Assembly (NCBI GenBank): GCA_021648375.1
Contig: JAKISW010000034.1
Span: forward strand, 1-30,702
Direction of reading: 5' to 3'
From: Devosiaceae bacterium
Lineage (GTDB): Bacteria > Pseudomonadota > Alphaproteobacteria > Rhizobiales > Devosiaceae
DNA: 30,702 nucleotides
This document shows, one piece after another, positions 7,933 through 16,575 of the stretch. Position 1 is the stretch's first letter; each line of letters starts with the position of its first letter. The notes beneath the pieces are model-generated. The model saw only the letters and a program-made list of their open reading frames with translations, made no database searches and was not told the origin of the DNA. The translations under genes were made by a program, and so were the position numbers.

Positions 7933-9603
7933 GTGAAAAGCGATATAGAGATAGCAAGAAGCGCCACTGCAAAACCAATTGGTGAAATTGCACAAAAACT
8001 TGGCATATCCGGGGAAAATCTTGAACCATATGGCCATACCAAAGCCAAAATCTCTGACAGTTTTATTGCCTCTCTTAGCGGGAAAAAAGACGGCAAATTG
8101 ATCCTTGTCACCGCCACCAGCCCCACCCCGGCCGGAGAGGGAAAAACCACAACAACGGTTGGCCTTGGCGATGCCATGAATTCATTGGGCAAAAATATTT
8201 CCATTTGCCTGCGCGAGCCATCCCTTGGTCCCTGTTTTGGCATGAAGGGTGGCGCTGCCGGCGGCGGCATGGCCCAGATCATCCCCATGGAAGATATCAA
8301 CTTACATTTCACCGGTGATTTTCATGCCATCGGCGCGGCCCACAATCTGCTTAGCGCTATGATTGATAATCACATCTATTGGGGCAATGCGCTTGAGCTT
8401 GATGCAAGGCGCATCAGCTGGCGCCGGGTTGTGGATATGAACGATCGGGCTTTGCGCGATATCGTTATGTCCCTTGGCGGTGTTATGAACGGATTTCCGC
8501 GCCAGAGCGGTTATGATATTACTGTCGCCTCCGAAATTATGGCCATTCTTTGCCTTTCAAATGATTTGGAGGATCTGGAAAAGCGCATTGAAAAAATCGT
8601 TGTCGGTCAGAACAAGAATCGCCAGAACGTTACCGCCGGACAGCTAAACGCCGCCGGAGCCATGACGGTATTGCTGCGTGATGCCATCAAACCAAATCTG
8701 GTGCAATCTCTCGAACATACCCCGGCCTTTGTTCATGGGGGACCGTTTGCCAATATCGCCCATGGCTGCAATTCGCTGGTGGCCACCAAAACCGCATTGA
8801 AATTGAGCGATTACGTTATCACCGAGGCCGGGTTCGGGGCTGATCTGGGAGCGGAAAAATTCTTTGATATCAAATGCCGGATAGGAAATCTAAAACCTGA
8901 CGCTGCGGTAATTGTTGCCACAATCAAAGCCCTTAAATTTCAGGGAGGTATGGGAGCAAAAACCCTTGATCTGCTAAATATGGATGCTCTGGAAAAGGGC
9001 CTGCAAAACCTCGGCCAACACATTTCCAACATGCAAAAATTTAATATCCCGGTGATGGTGGCCATCAACCGTTTCTCCAATGATAGGGTTGAAGAGGTTG
9101 ATGCAGTGGTCGCCTATTGCAAAAACTTAGGAATAAATGCCCATGAATGCACCCACTGGGCCGATGGGGGCAAAGGGGCAATTTCACTGGCTCGCGACGT
9201 CATCGAAAAAGTCGATAGCGGTGTGGCGGATTTCAAACCACTTTATAAAGATGATATGGGACTTTGGGAAAAAGCGCGCCATATTGCCATGAATATTTAT
9301 GGGGCTGATGATATTGTTGGTGATACAAAAATCCGCAATCGTTTTAAAGAATTTCAAGATCAGGGCTATGGGCATTTGCCCATCTGCATGGCTAAAACCC
9401 AATATAGTTTTTCTACTGATCCGAGCCTTAAGGGTGCGCCAAAAAATCATGTGGTGCCAATTCGTGAAGTGCGCCTGGCCGCTGGAGCCGGCTTCATCGT
9501 TGCCGTGTGCGGAGATATTATGACCATGCCCGGCTTGCCACGTCATCCGGCAGCCGAAAAAATCGGCATTGATGAGAATGGTGAGACCGTAGGGCTGTTT
9601 TAG
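7933..9603 (+). CDS. fhs: Formate-tetrahydrofolate ligase (10-formyl-THF synthetase)
   Basis: The enzyme joins formate to tetrahydrofolate using ATP, feeding one-carbon units to purines, serine and methionine, or running in reverse. The 556-residue length and motifs match the family: P-loop TPAGEGKTTTT (65-75), the EPSLGPCFGMKGGAAGGG stretch, the FTGDFHAIGAAHNLL segment, and the MTMPGLPRHPAA ending. Translation starts at GTG 7933 with GGAG 8 bases upstream. Placed back to back with the GSH-dependent formaldehyde genes, it probably captures the formate they make. The minus-strand frames inside it are shadows. Confidence 0.97.
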   Translation: MKSDIEIARSATAKPIGEIAQKLGISGENLEPYGHTKAKISDSFIASLSGKKDGKLILVTATSPTPAGEGKTTTTVGLGDAMNSLGKNISICLREPSLGPCFGMKGGAAGGGMAQIIPMEDINLHFTGDFHAIGAAHNLLSAMIDNHIYWGNALELDARRISWRRVVDMNDRALRDIVMSLGGVMNGFPRQSGYDITVASEIMAILCLSNDLEDLEKRIEKIVVGQNKNRQNVTAGQLNAAGAMTVLLRDAIKPNLVQSLEHTPAFVHGGPFANIAHGCNSLVATKTALKLSDYVITEAGFGADLGAEKFFDIKCRIGNLKPDAAVIVATIKALKFQGGMGAKTLDLLNMDALEKGLQNLGQHISNMQKFNIPVMVAINRFSNDRVEEVDAVVAYCKNLGINAHECTHWADGGKGAISLARDVIEKVDSGVADFKPLYKDDMGLWEKARHIAMNIYGADDIVGDTKIRNRFKEFQDQGYGHLPICMAKTQYSFSTDPSLKGAPKNHVVPIREVRLAAGAGFIVAVCGDIMTMPGLPRHPAAEKIGIDENGETVGLF

Positions 9604-9661
9604 ATATTGCTCGCCCGGCTGGATTGTTTTCAGCAATCCATGTGATATTACCAAAAAAACC

Positions 9662-9694
9662 TGCCCTTACAATAGGTTACCTTTTGTAAGGGCA
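9662..9694. terminator. Hairpin after fhs, T-tract only on the minus strand
   Basis: A perfect 11-bp stem TGCCCTTACAA (9662-9672) / TTGTAAGGGCA (9684-9694) follows a shorter 7-bp stem (9620-9626/9634-9640). On the plus strand the tail is AAAATCGG, without a T-run. On the minus strand it is followed by GGTTTTTTT (complement of the A-run 9653-9659). As a classic terminator it therefore works best on antisense transcripts entering fhs. The 262-base gap 9604-9865 has no gene. Confidence 0.5.
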
Positions 9695-9746
9695 AAAATC
9701 GGTCTTATTCAAATCCATGAATTTTTACAAATTAATGGGTTTCTAG

Positions 9747-9806
9747 TTGCAATTTTTCCATGCCAGACTATAAGTATCAACCAAACGGTTACAAGTTTGG
9801 TCTGAT
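9747..9806 (+). promoter_or_regulatory. Promoter and imperfect palindromic operator of the catabolic operon
   Basis: TTGCAA (9747-9752) and TATAAG (9769-9774) are 16 bases apart. An inverted repeat follows immediately, over the expected transcription start: perfect arms ACCAAAC (9780-9786) and GTTTGGT (9795-9801), extending outward to ATCA and TGAT with one unpaired base. The left arm includes ATCAACCA, an 8-mer found again in the palindrome at 16658-16681. A repressor site is inferred; the TetR protein at 22091-22753 is the natural candidate. Confidence 0.5.
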
Positions 9807-9865
9807 TTTTTGTTTCCACTATTCGGTACGTAGAAGCGAAAAACTAAAATCTGGAAAAAGCAGAC

Positions 9866-10936
9866 ATGGTCGCAACCTATGATATTGAGCGTTCCTTTGA
9901 TTGGAATTTTGACAATGGCCCGGTTTATGAGGGTGAGTTTCTTGATGTGCCAAAAACCCCTCAAAAGGATTTTTTGGGATTAAAGGTCAATTCAAGAATT
10001 GGAATTCCGGCCGGGCTTTTGCTTAATTCGCGCTGGATTGAATTTTATGGGGAAATGGGATTTGATATCCTTACCTATAAAACCGTTCGCAATCAGTACC
10101 GCTCCTGTTACGATCTGCCTAATTGGGTTTTTATCGATCGGGATGATCAGATTGACCCCCATATTCTTGACGAGGCGCAAAAACTGGCCTCGCTGACCCC
10201 CGCTGATCATCTGGCGGCCACCAGTTCGGTTTCGTTTGGTATGCCTTCAAAAGCACCCAACGATTGGATGCCCGATGTTGCCAAAGCTCGGAAGGCTCTA
10301 AAATCTGGGCAGGTGCTCATAGTTTCGGTGGTGGCTTCATCCAAGGCTGGCTCAACTGTGCAAAGCATGGTTGATGAATTCGGGGAGCTTGCTGCCATGG
10401 CTCGCGAGGCCGGGGCACAGATTGTCGAGGCTAACCTGTCCTGCCCTAATGTGCACAAGTCGGAAGGGGAAATTTTTCTGGATGCGGAACTTTCGGGAAA
10501 AATTGCCGCCGCCATGCAAAAGAACGCCAATGGCATTCCCGTATTGTTAAAGCTGGGCCATTTTGCCGATAAGGCGCTGATATCTGATGTATTGCAGGCG
10601 GTGAATGGCAAGGCCAGCGCGGTTGTTATGGTCAATGGAATTTCGCGCCGGGTTGTCAATAAAGATGGGTCAGCAGCATTTGGCAAGGGGCGCGAAATGT
10701 CGGGCATTCTTGGCCGGGGTATTCACGCCTTTAGTCTGGATAATGTAAAATCCGCCTTGGAAATCGTCAAAAAAGACCAGCTTTCATTAAAAATTGTCGC
10801 GGTTGGTGGAGTTTCAAGAGTTGAGGACGCCAAAGGGTTTTTTGATGCCGGGGCGGCAGCCGTAATGTTGGGATCGGCCCCGATGTTTGATCCGTCTCTG
10901 GCCATAAAGTTTAAAAAATCCCATCCAGAATGGTAA
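9866..10936 (+). CDS. Class-1 dihydroorotate dehydrogenase-like flavoprotein (catabolic context)
   Basis: The 356-residue predicted FMN TIM barrel belongs to the DHOD / dihydropyrimidine dehydrogenase superfamily. Visible are Lys72 in TYKTVRN (FMN/substrate lysine region), NLSCPNV with the class-1 catalytic Cys193, and the C-terminal phosphate-binding strands IVAVGGVSRVEDAKGFFDAGAAAVMLG. Family members oxidise or reduce a C-C bond next to a carbonyl in cyclic amides. I do not call it pyrD: no other pyrimidine biosynthesis gene is nearby, the N-terminus is longer than in class 1A enzymes, and it heads a run of amidase, aldolase and transporter genes. It more likely acts on a dihydropyrimidine-like or other cyclic substrate. 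It is the first gene after the 9747 promoter. Confidence 0.8.
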   Translation: MVATYDIERSFDWNFDNGPVYEGEFLDVPKTPQKDFLGLKVNSRIGIPAGLLLNSRWIEFYGEMGFDILTYKTVRNQYRSCYDLPNWVFIDRDDQIDPHILDEAQKLASLTPADHLAATSSVSFGMPSKAPNDWMPDVAKARKALKSGQVLIVSVVASSKAGSTVQSMVDEFGELAAMAREAGAQIVEANLSCPNVHKSEGEIFLDAELSGKIAAAMQKNANGIPVLLKLGHFADKALISDVLQAVNGKASAVVMVNGISRRVVNKDGSAAFGKGREMSGILGRGIHAFSLDNVKSALEIVKKDQLSLKIVAVGGVSRVEDAKGFFDAGAAAVMLGSAPMFDPSLAIKFKKSHPEW

Positions 10937-10997
10937 ATTTATAATCAGGCTTTGGCCAAATTGCTTAAACTCCAATTTATATTGAGGATATGTTAGG

Positions 10998-12035
10998 ATG
11001 AGTTCAAAAAACCTGCGCGAACGCTTTGAGAATGTTGAAGCGCTGGATGAATTTTTGACCGCACCCAGCGATGCTTTGATTGCTGATATGCAAGCAATTG
11101 ATGGCGATATTTTAATTCTTGGTGTTTCGGGGAAAATGGGGCCCACCCTTGCAAGATTGGCGCGCCGGGCAGCGCCTAACAAGCGTATTCTTGGGGTGGC
11201 AAGGTTTGGTGATAAGGAAATAAAAGCCCGCCTTGAAGATTGGGATATTGAAACCAAAACCGTTGACCTGCTGGACGCAGAACAGGTTCGGGCTTTGCCA
11301 AAGATGAAAAATATCATCTTCATGGCCGGGATGAAATTTGGCTCCACCGATAATCAGCCCCAGACCTGGGCCATGAATGTGCATGCCGCTGCCATTGCAG
11401 CCCAAACTTTTGCCAAATCGCGCATCATTGCTTTTTCCACCGGCAATATTTATCCCCTGTCGGATTTGAAAACTTCTTCCAAAGGGGCCAATGAAAATAC
11501 ACCTGCCGGACCGATTGGTGAATATGCTCAATCCTGTCTGGGGCGCGAGCGTATGTTTGAATATTTTTCACAAACCAACAACACACCGGGCAAAATTTAT
11601 CGACTCAATTATGCAATAGACCTGCGCTATGGAGTGCTGTTTGATCTGGCCCGGCGCATATTGTCAGAAAAACCCATTGATATTTCCATGGGCCATGTGA
11701 ATCTGATCTGGCAGGGCGATGCTAATGAACAGGCATTGCGCCTGCTTAATCATTGCACCGAGCCTACTACACCAATAAATATTACCGGTGCTAAAACCCT
11801 TTTGGTGCGCTGGCTGGCCGAAGAATTGGGGCAGCGAATGGAAATTAAACCAACAATTGTTGGGGTTGAGCAACCAACGGCTTTGCTCTCTGATTCTTCG
11901 AAATCCGTTGAAATGTTTGGCCAGCCCAAAGTTCCCCTGTCTTCGATGCTGGATTGGACGGCGGATTGGGTGTTGCGAGGTCAGGAAAGCTTTAACAAGC
12001 CCACCAAATATGAGGTTCGCGATGGTAAATTCTAA
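10998..12035 (+). CDS. Atypical NAD(P)-binding extended SDR (epimerase/dehydratase-like), catalytic Lys missing
   Basis: The 345-residue protein has an N-terminal extension (1-35), then a Rossmann fold with GVSGKMG (42-48), an NNAG-like FMAGMKF region (109-114) and the active-site strand AFSTGNIYP. The expected YxxxK is YAQSC (Tyr176 to Cys180), so the catalytic Lys is replaced by Cys. The C-terminal part is sugar-epimerase-like. It may be a non-redox or differently acting SDR, or use another base. It starts 61 bases after the flavoprotein gene with GAGG 10 bases before the ATG, and overlaps the GNAT gene by 14 bases. The substrate is unknown. Confidence 0.8.
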   Translation: MSSKNLRERFENVEALDEFLTAPSDALIADMQAIDGDILILGVSGKMGPTLARLARRAAPNKRILGVARFGDKEIKARLEDWDIETKTVDLLDAEQVRALPKMKNIIFMAGMKFGSTDNQPQTWAMNVHAAAIAAQTFAKSRIIAFSTGNIYPLSDLKTSSKGANENTPAGPIGEYAQSCLGRERMFEYFSQTNNTPGKIYRLNYAIDLRYGVLFDLARRILSEKPIDISMGHVNLIWQGDANEQALRLLNHCTEPTTPINITGAKTLLVRWLAEELGQRMEIKPTIVGVEQPTALLSDSSKSVEMFGQPKVPLSSMLDWTADWVLRGQESFNKPTKYEVRDGKF

Positions 12036-12870
12036 TGAAATTTATCCTGTGCAACTCAATCTTGATGACGTTGATGATGCTCTAAAGCTCTCCATTGAAG
12101 CGGGATGGAACCAGATTGATAAGGATTGGCAGCTTTTTATTAGCAAGGGAAAAGCGATAGGATTTCGCAATTCTTCAGGTCAGTTAGTGGCCAGCGCTGC
12201 TACCCTGCCTTATCAAAACAATTTCGGCTTTATCTCCATGGTGCTGGTGACGAAAAATTGGCGCAGGCAAGGTCTGGCAACTCAATTGGTGAATAATTGT
12301 ATTGAATTGCTTAAAAGCCAACAGCTTATTCCGGTTCTGGATGCAACAATCGAGGGAGCGAAAGTCTATCGCCATCAGGGGTTTCTTCCATTGTTTGATC
12401 TCAATCGCTGGCAGTTGATACCCGAACTTTCAAAGCCGGACACTAATTCTGCTGACCTGTCGACACCGGAATTCGATATTGAAAAACTACAAAAATTGGA
12501 TGCGGGAGCGGTTGGCGCCTCTCGGTCCCATATTCTGGATGATTTTTGTTCCAGATCGGGAACCCGTATTGAGGTTTTGGATGATGAAAGCGGATTTGGT
12601 TTGATGCGATCGGGACGTAACGCTGCCCAGATTGGCCCTGTAATAGCGCCGACCCAAAGCGCTGCAATCAGTCTGCTTGAACGTTTGATGTCCCATACCT
12701 CAGGGCCGATTTATATTGATGTCCCGACTATGGCTGATCAGGTTGGACAATGGTTGAAAAACCGTGGCTTTACTATCCAGCGTGGATTTATTCGCATGGC
12801 GCAGGGGAGGGCAAAACCATTTGGTAACCCCGCTCATTTGCTGGCCTCGGCAGGACCGGAGTTTGGCTGA
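12022..12870 (+). CDS. Two-domain GNAT N-acetyltransferase
   Basis: The 282-residue protein starts at ATG 12022, overlapping the SDR gene. The AGG at 12013-12015, six bases upstream, supports this over a longer frame that runs far into the SDR gene. The N-terminal GNAT domain (about 5-135) has the acetyl-CoA motif A VLVTKNWRRQGLATQLV (RRQGLA at 81-86) and AKVYRHQGF. The C-terminal domain (about 150-275), with DVPTMADQVGQWLKNRGF and GFIRMAQG, looks like the YitH/Acetyltransf_18 type. It probably acetylates an amine intermediate of the pathway or a related small molecule. Its stop and the next start share one base (TGATG), showing tight coupling. Confidence 0.85.
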   Translation: MVNSNEIYPVQLNLDDVDDALKLSIEAGWNQIDKDWQLFISKGKAIGFRNSSGQLVASAATLPYQNNFGFISMVLVTKNWRRQGLATQLVNNCIELLKSQQLIPVLDATIEGAKVYRHQGFLPLFDLNRWQLIPELSKPDTNSADLSTPEFDIEKLQKLDAGAVGASRSHILDDFCSRSGTRIEVLDDESGFGLMRSGRNAAQIGPVIAPTQSAAISLLERLMSHTSGPIYIDVPTMADQVGQWLKNRGFTIQRGFIRMAQGRAKPFGNPAHLLASAGPEFG

Positions 12871-13919
12871 TGAGTATTGAGGACCAAACCCCGCTGGAAA
12901 TCTTAAAAAAAGGCACTGTAATTCCTGCCCATCCCCTGGCGCTTAATGCTTCAAGAAAGCTGGATGTCAGGCGGCAACGCGCTTTAACCAGATATTATCT
13001 GGATTCGGGTGCAGGTGGCCTTGCGGTGGGGGTGCACACCACCCAGTTCGCCATAAGAGAGGCCGGATTATACAAGGAAGTGCTGGCACTGGCCGCTAAT
13101 ACTGCCAGTGAATGGAGCCAAAAACCTATCGTTATGGTTGCCGGTCTTGCAGGAAAAACTCAACAGGCAGTCATGGAAGCAAAAATCGCTGTTGATCTGG
13201 GATATCATTCGGGTCTGCTGTCGTTGGCAGCTCTTAAGGGGCAAAGCCCTAAAGACTTGATTGAGCATTGCCGGGCGGTTGCCAAAGAAATCCCCTTGAT
13301 CGGGTTTTATTTGCAACCGGCGGTTGGTGGCATGGAGTTGGATGTTGATTTTTGGAGCGAATTTGCCGCCATTCCCAATGTTGTAGCCATCAAGGTTGCA
13401 GCATTTAATCGCTATCGCTCACTGGATGTAATTCGTGGCGTGGTGAATGCAAAAGCTGAAAATCGCATAACGCTTTATACGGGCAATGATGATCATATCG
13501 TTCTTGATCTGCTAACGCCTTTTGATATGGAGCGCGATGGCGAGATTATAAGAGTTCGCTTTGAGGGCGGTCTGTTGGGTCACTGGTCGGTCTGGACCCG
13601 CTCAGCGGTTAAAATTTTTGAGCAATGTAAAAAAGCTGTACGCGAACAAAATATCAGCGCTGACCTATTGGCGCTGGATGGGCGAGTAACCGACTGCAAC
13701 AGCGCTTTTTTTGATGTGGCAAATGATTTTAAGGGCTGCATCGCCGGTTGCCACGAAATTTTGCGCCGCCAGGGACTGCTTGAAGGCATCTGGTGCCTTG
13801 ATCCCAATGAGGGTTTAAGCCCCGGTCAGATGGCTGAAATAAATAGGGTAAGTGCAGCTTATCCTGATCTTAACGACGATGAATTCGTAGCAAAAAACCT
13901 AAAAAAATGGATGGCCTGA
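12870..13919 (+). CDS. Dihydrodipicolinate synthase / N-acetylneuraminate lyase superfamily aldolase
   Basis: The 349-residue class I aldolase-type TIM barrel has candidate catalytic Tyr147 (IGFYLQPAVGG) and Schiff-base Lys175 (VVAIKVAAFN). The usual GTTGE substrate loop is replaced by GLAVGVHTTQ (about 51-59), and an additional C-terminal section (about 270-349) exceeds the roughly 290-residue length of DapA. It is therefore not the lysine-biosynthesis enzyme. Members of this superfamily cleave or form C-C bonds using pyruvate or related ketoacids. Its place between the GNAT and the amidase suggests it splits a carbon skeleton during catabolism. A GGAG lies about 8 bases upstream of the start. 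Confidence 0.85.
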   Translation: MSIEDQTPLEILKKGTVIPAHPLALNASRKLDVRRQRALTRYYLDSGAGGLAVGVHTTQFAIREAGLYKEVLALAANTASEWSQKPIVMVAGLAGKTQQAVMEAKIAVDLGYHSGLLSLAALKGQSPKDLIEHCRAVAKEIPLIGFYLQPAVGGMELDVDFWSEFAAIPNVVAIKVAAFNRYRSLDVIRGVVNAKAENRITLYTGNDDHIVLDLLTPFDMERDGEIIRVRFEGGLLGHWSVWTRSAVKIFEQCKKAVREQNISADLLALDGRVTDCNSAFFDVANDFKGCIAGCHEILRRQGLLEGIWCLDPNEGLSPGQMAEINRVSAAYPDLNDDEFVAKNLKKWMA

Positions 13920-13924
13920 AGAAA

Positions 13925-15364
13925 ATGAGTGAAACCTTAGACAGGCTGGATGCCACAGCAATTGCTCAAAAAATCCGCACGGGTGAATGTTCGGCCAAAG
14001 AAGTGCTTGAGATCACTCTGAACAAGATTGCTGCATATAATCCATCTCTAAATGCAATTATTACTCCCCTTTATGATCAGGCACTGGAGGCGATCGAAGA
14101 TGGATTGCCTGATGGTCCCTTTAGCGGCGTTCCGTTTGTCATTAAAGATCTGGTGGTTTCAGTTGCCGGAATTCCATCCACTGCGGCATCTAAACTTATG
14201 ATTGATAATATTCCGGACGTTGATAGCGAAATTGTTGCCCGTCACCGCCGCGCCGGACTGGTGATTGTTGGAAAAACCAATTCATCTGAATTTGGCCTTG
14301 CCACTGCCACCGAGCCGGATCTTTATGGGCCAACGAAAAACCCATGGAATCCAAAACATTCACCGGGCGGATCAAGCGGTGGATCGGCCGCTGCCGTTGC
14401 CGCTGGCATTATCCCCATGGGGCACGCAACCGATGGCGGTGGATCAATCCGCATTCCGGCGGCCTGCTGTGGACTGTTTGGACTAAAACCCACCAAGGCC
14501 CGTATTACCGCTGGACCAGAAGGGGGGGAGCCATTGGCGGGAATGGCCATGCAGCATTGCGTTAGCTGGTCGGTGCGTGACAGTGCTGCTCTGTTGGATG
14601 CAACCGCCGGGCCATTGCCGGGCGATCCCTACTATCCGCCAGCTCCAAATGGAACCTATCTGCAAGCATCTAAAACAGATCCGGGCCGCTTAAAAATTGC
14701 CTTTTCGACCACAGCTCCCAATGGAGCCATGATCAACGAGGAGAGCGCAAAAGCCACCCGTGATATGGCTTTATTGTGTGAAAGCCTGGGCCATGAAGTG
14801 GTCGAAGATTCGCCAAAATTTGATATTGAAACGGTGCAAAACGGTTTCCTTTTGGTTTTTCAGGCCAATACCATGGCCAATATTTCCCGCATGAACGGGG
14901 GCAAGTTGCCTAAAGAGGGATTGATCGAACCTTTATCCATGGCGGTTGCCGAGCGGGGCATGGCGATGAGCGCCACCCAATATATTCATAGCCTTCAATC
15001 ATTGCACCGCCAAACCCGAAACATTGCAAAATTTTATGAGCAATATGATCTCTGGCTGACACCAACGCTGGCCACTCCTGCCCCCCTCACCGGATATTTC
15101 AAATCTGATGAAACCGATGTGGACAAATGGCTGGAACAAATTCTGGGCTTTTCCCCTTTTACATTCCTGTGCAATGTTACGGGCCAGCCGGCCATGACCA
15201 TTCCATCCGGCTTGGCAAAAGATAATCTGCCCGTTGGCAGTCATTTTGCAGCTCCCTATGGGGCGGAGGAAATGCTGTTTTCTCTGGCCGGTCAGCTTGA
15301 GCGCGCAAGCCCATGGAATGATCAACGCCCGTCAATGGACTGGATGAACAATCAAGCGAACTGA
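13925..15364 (+). CDS. Amidase signature family hydrolase
   Basis: The product is about 479 residues from ATG 13925 (an in-frame ATG at 13907 overlaps the aldolase gene and is also possible). The Ser-cisSer-Lys triad is visible: Lys74 in FVIKDLVV, the glycine/serine loop HSPGGSSGGSAAAVAAG (146-161), and nucleophile Ser174 in DGGGSIRIPAA. Family members hydrolyse carboxamides, including amino acid amides and carbamates. I see no GatA-specific context (no gatB/gatC), so a catabolic amidase is more likely. It has no signal peptide and is cytoplasmic. It follows the aldolase gene by 5 bases and precedes an M20 hydrolase by 28. Confidence 0.92.
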   Translation: MSETLDRLDATAIAQKIRTGECSAKEVLEITLNKIAAYNPSLNAIITPLYDQALEAIEDGLPDGPFSGVPFVIKDLVVSVAGIPSTAASKLMIDNIPDVDSEIVARHRRAGLVIVGKTNSSEFGLATATEPDLYGPTKNPWNPKHSPGGSSGGSAAAVAAGIIPMGHATDGGGSIRIPAACCGLFGLKPTKARITAGPEGGEPLAGMAMQHCVSWSVRDSAALLDATAGPLPGDPYYPPAPNGTYLQASKTDPGRLKIAFSTTAPNGAMINEESAKATRDMALLCESLGHEVVEDSPKFDIETVQNGFLLVFQANTMANISRMNGGKLPKEGLIEPLSMAVAERGMAMSATQYIHSLQSLHRQTRNIAKFYEQYDLWLTPTLATPAPLTGYFKSDETDVDKWLEQILGFSPFTFLCNVTGQPAMTIPSGLAKDNLPVGSHFAAPYGAEEMLFSLAGQLERASPWNDQRPSMDWMNNQAN

Positions 15365-15392
15365 AATTTGGATCAAAAAAAGGTATAAAAAC

Positions 15393-16559
15393 ATGCCCAT
15401 ATTAAACCGTGCCGCAGAACTGCATGAAGAGGTTACCGGCTGGCGCCGCCATTTCCATGAAAACCCCGAGCTTTTATATGATGTCCATAAAACTGCAGCA
15501 AAAGTTGCCGAATTGCTAAAAGAATTTGGCGTTGATGAAATTGTCACCGGAATTGGCCAGACGGGTGTGGTGGGCATTATCAACGGCAATAAAAACGATA
15601 GCGGCACAACAATCGGGCTTCGCGCCGATATGGATGCGCTGCCGATTAAAGAAGCAACGGGCAAACCATATGCTTCTAAAGTCGATGGCATGATGCACGC
15701 CTGTGGCCATGATGGGCACACCTCAATGCTGCTGGGTGCTGCAAAATACCTGTGCGAGACCCGCAATTTCAACGGTCGGGTGGCGCTGATTTTCCAGCCA
15801 GCAGAAGAGGGTGGAGCTGGTGGCAAGGCCATGATCGATGATGGGATGATGGAAAAGTTCGACATTAAAGAAGTTTATGGTATGCACAATGCCCCCACCA
15901 TTCCCGTTGGCTCTTTTGCCACAAGAGACGGGGCAATGCTGGCCTCGGTTGATATTCTTGATATTGTTGTAACTGGTGTTGGTGGCCATGCTGCCATGCC
16001 CCATAATTGTGTGGACCCGATTTTGGCGGCCTCAGCCATTGTTCAGGCCATTCAATCCTTTGCTTCGCGCAATGTGGACCCATTAAATTCTGTTGTGGTC
16101 ACCATAACCAAGTTTAGGGCAGGTGATGCCTATAACGTAATTCCAACTGAAGCCCTGCTTGCCGGGACGGTAAGGACCTTGGATGAAGAAATGCGCGATC
16201 TGGCTGAAAAGCGCATTGGCGAAATTGTTGATCATGTTGCGCGTGCCCACGGTTGCACTGCTGAATTAAAATATGACCGCCAATATCCGACAACTGTAAA
16301 TCACACCAAACAATATGAGTTTGTCGGTGAAATTGCCAAGTCATTGGCAGGGGAAGCAAATGTTGAGATGAATACGCCCCAGGTCATGGGGGCTGAGGAT
16401 TTTTCGTTTATGCTACAGGCCCGTCCCGGCGCATTTATATATCTGGGCAATGGCGACACGGCCGGACTTCATCATCCTGAATATGATTTTAATGATGAGG
16501 CGATCCCCCATGGAATTTCGTTTTTTGCCGAACTTGTGCGCAAGGCTATGCCTACTTAA
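15393..16559 (+). CDS. M20-family amidohydrolase (hippurate hydrolase / N-acyl-amino-acid deacylase type)
   Basis: The 388-residue metallohydrolase has HACGHDGH (102-109), FQPAEEGGAGG with the catalytic Glu pair 138-139, and late MGAEDFSFML and GLHHPEYDF segments, all typical of the M20D hippurate-hydrolase/IAA-amidohydrolase group. The enzyme cleaves N-acyl amino acids or related amides with a divalent metal pair. There is no signal peptide. AAAAGG precedes the start. It is the last gene of the upstream transcription unit, about 100 bases before the next promoter. With the amidase it gives two different amide-cleaving steps in one operon. Confidence 0.93.
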   Translation: MPILNRAAELHEEVTGWRRHFHENPELLYDVHKTAAKVAELLKEFGVDEIVTGIGQTGVVGIINGNKNDSGTTIGLRADMDALPIKEATGKPYASKVDGMMHACGHDGHTSMLLGAAKYLCETRNFNGRVALIFQPAEEGGAGGKAMIDDGMMEKFDIKEVYGMHNAPTIPVGSFATRDGAMLASVDILDIVVTGVGGHAAMPHNCVDPILAASAIVQAIQSFASRNVDPLNSVVVTITKFRAGDAYNVIPTEALLAGTVRTLDEEMRDLAEKRIGEIVDHVARAHGCTAELKYDRQYPTTVNHTKQYEFVGEIAKSLAGEANVEMNTPQVMGAEDFSFMLQARPGAFIYLGNGDTAGLHHPEYDFNDEAIPHGISFFAELVRKAMPT

Positions 16560-16575
16560 TATCAAAGCTATGCCA

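Noticed and set aside
10207..10707. 166-residue minus-strand frame inside the DHOD-like gene
   Set aside because: Fully covered by a gene with clear family motifs; low-complexity Ser/Ala-rich translation.
9866..10936. Annotation as pyrD of pyrimidine synthesis
   Set aside because: Context is catabolic and the N-terminus is atypical; kept as DHOD-like.
11788..12021. Longer N-terminus for the GNAT protein
   Set aside because: The extra 78 residues overlap the SDR gene in another frame and show no homology; ATG 12022 has a suitable ribosome site.
12870..13919. Annotation as dapA of lysine synthesis
   Set aside because: The GTTGE loop is missing and the protein is about 55 residues too long, in a catabolic operon.
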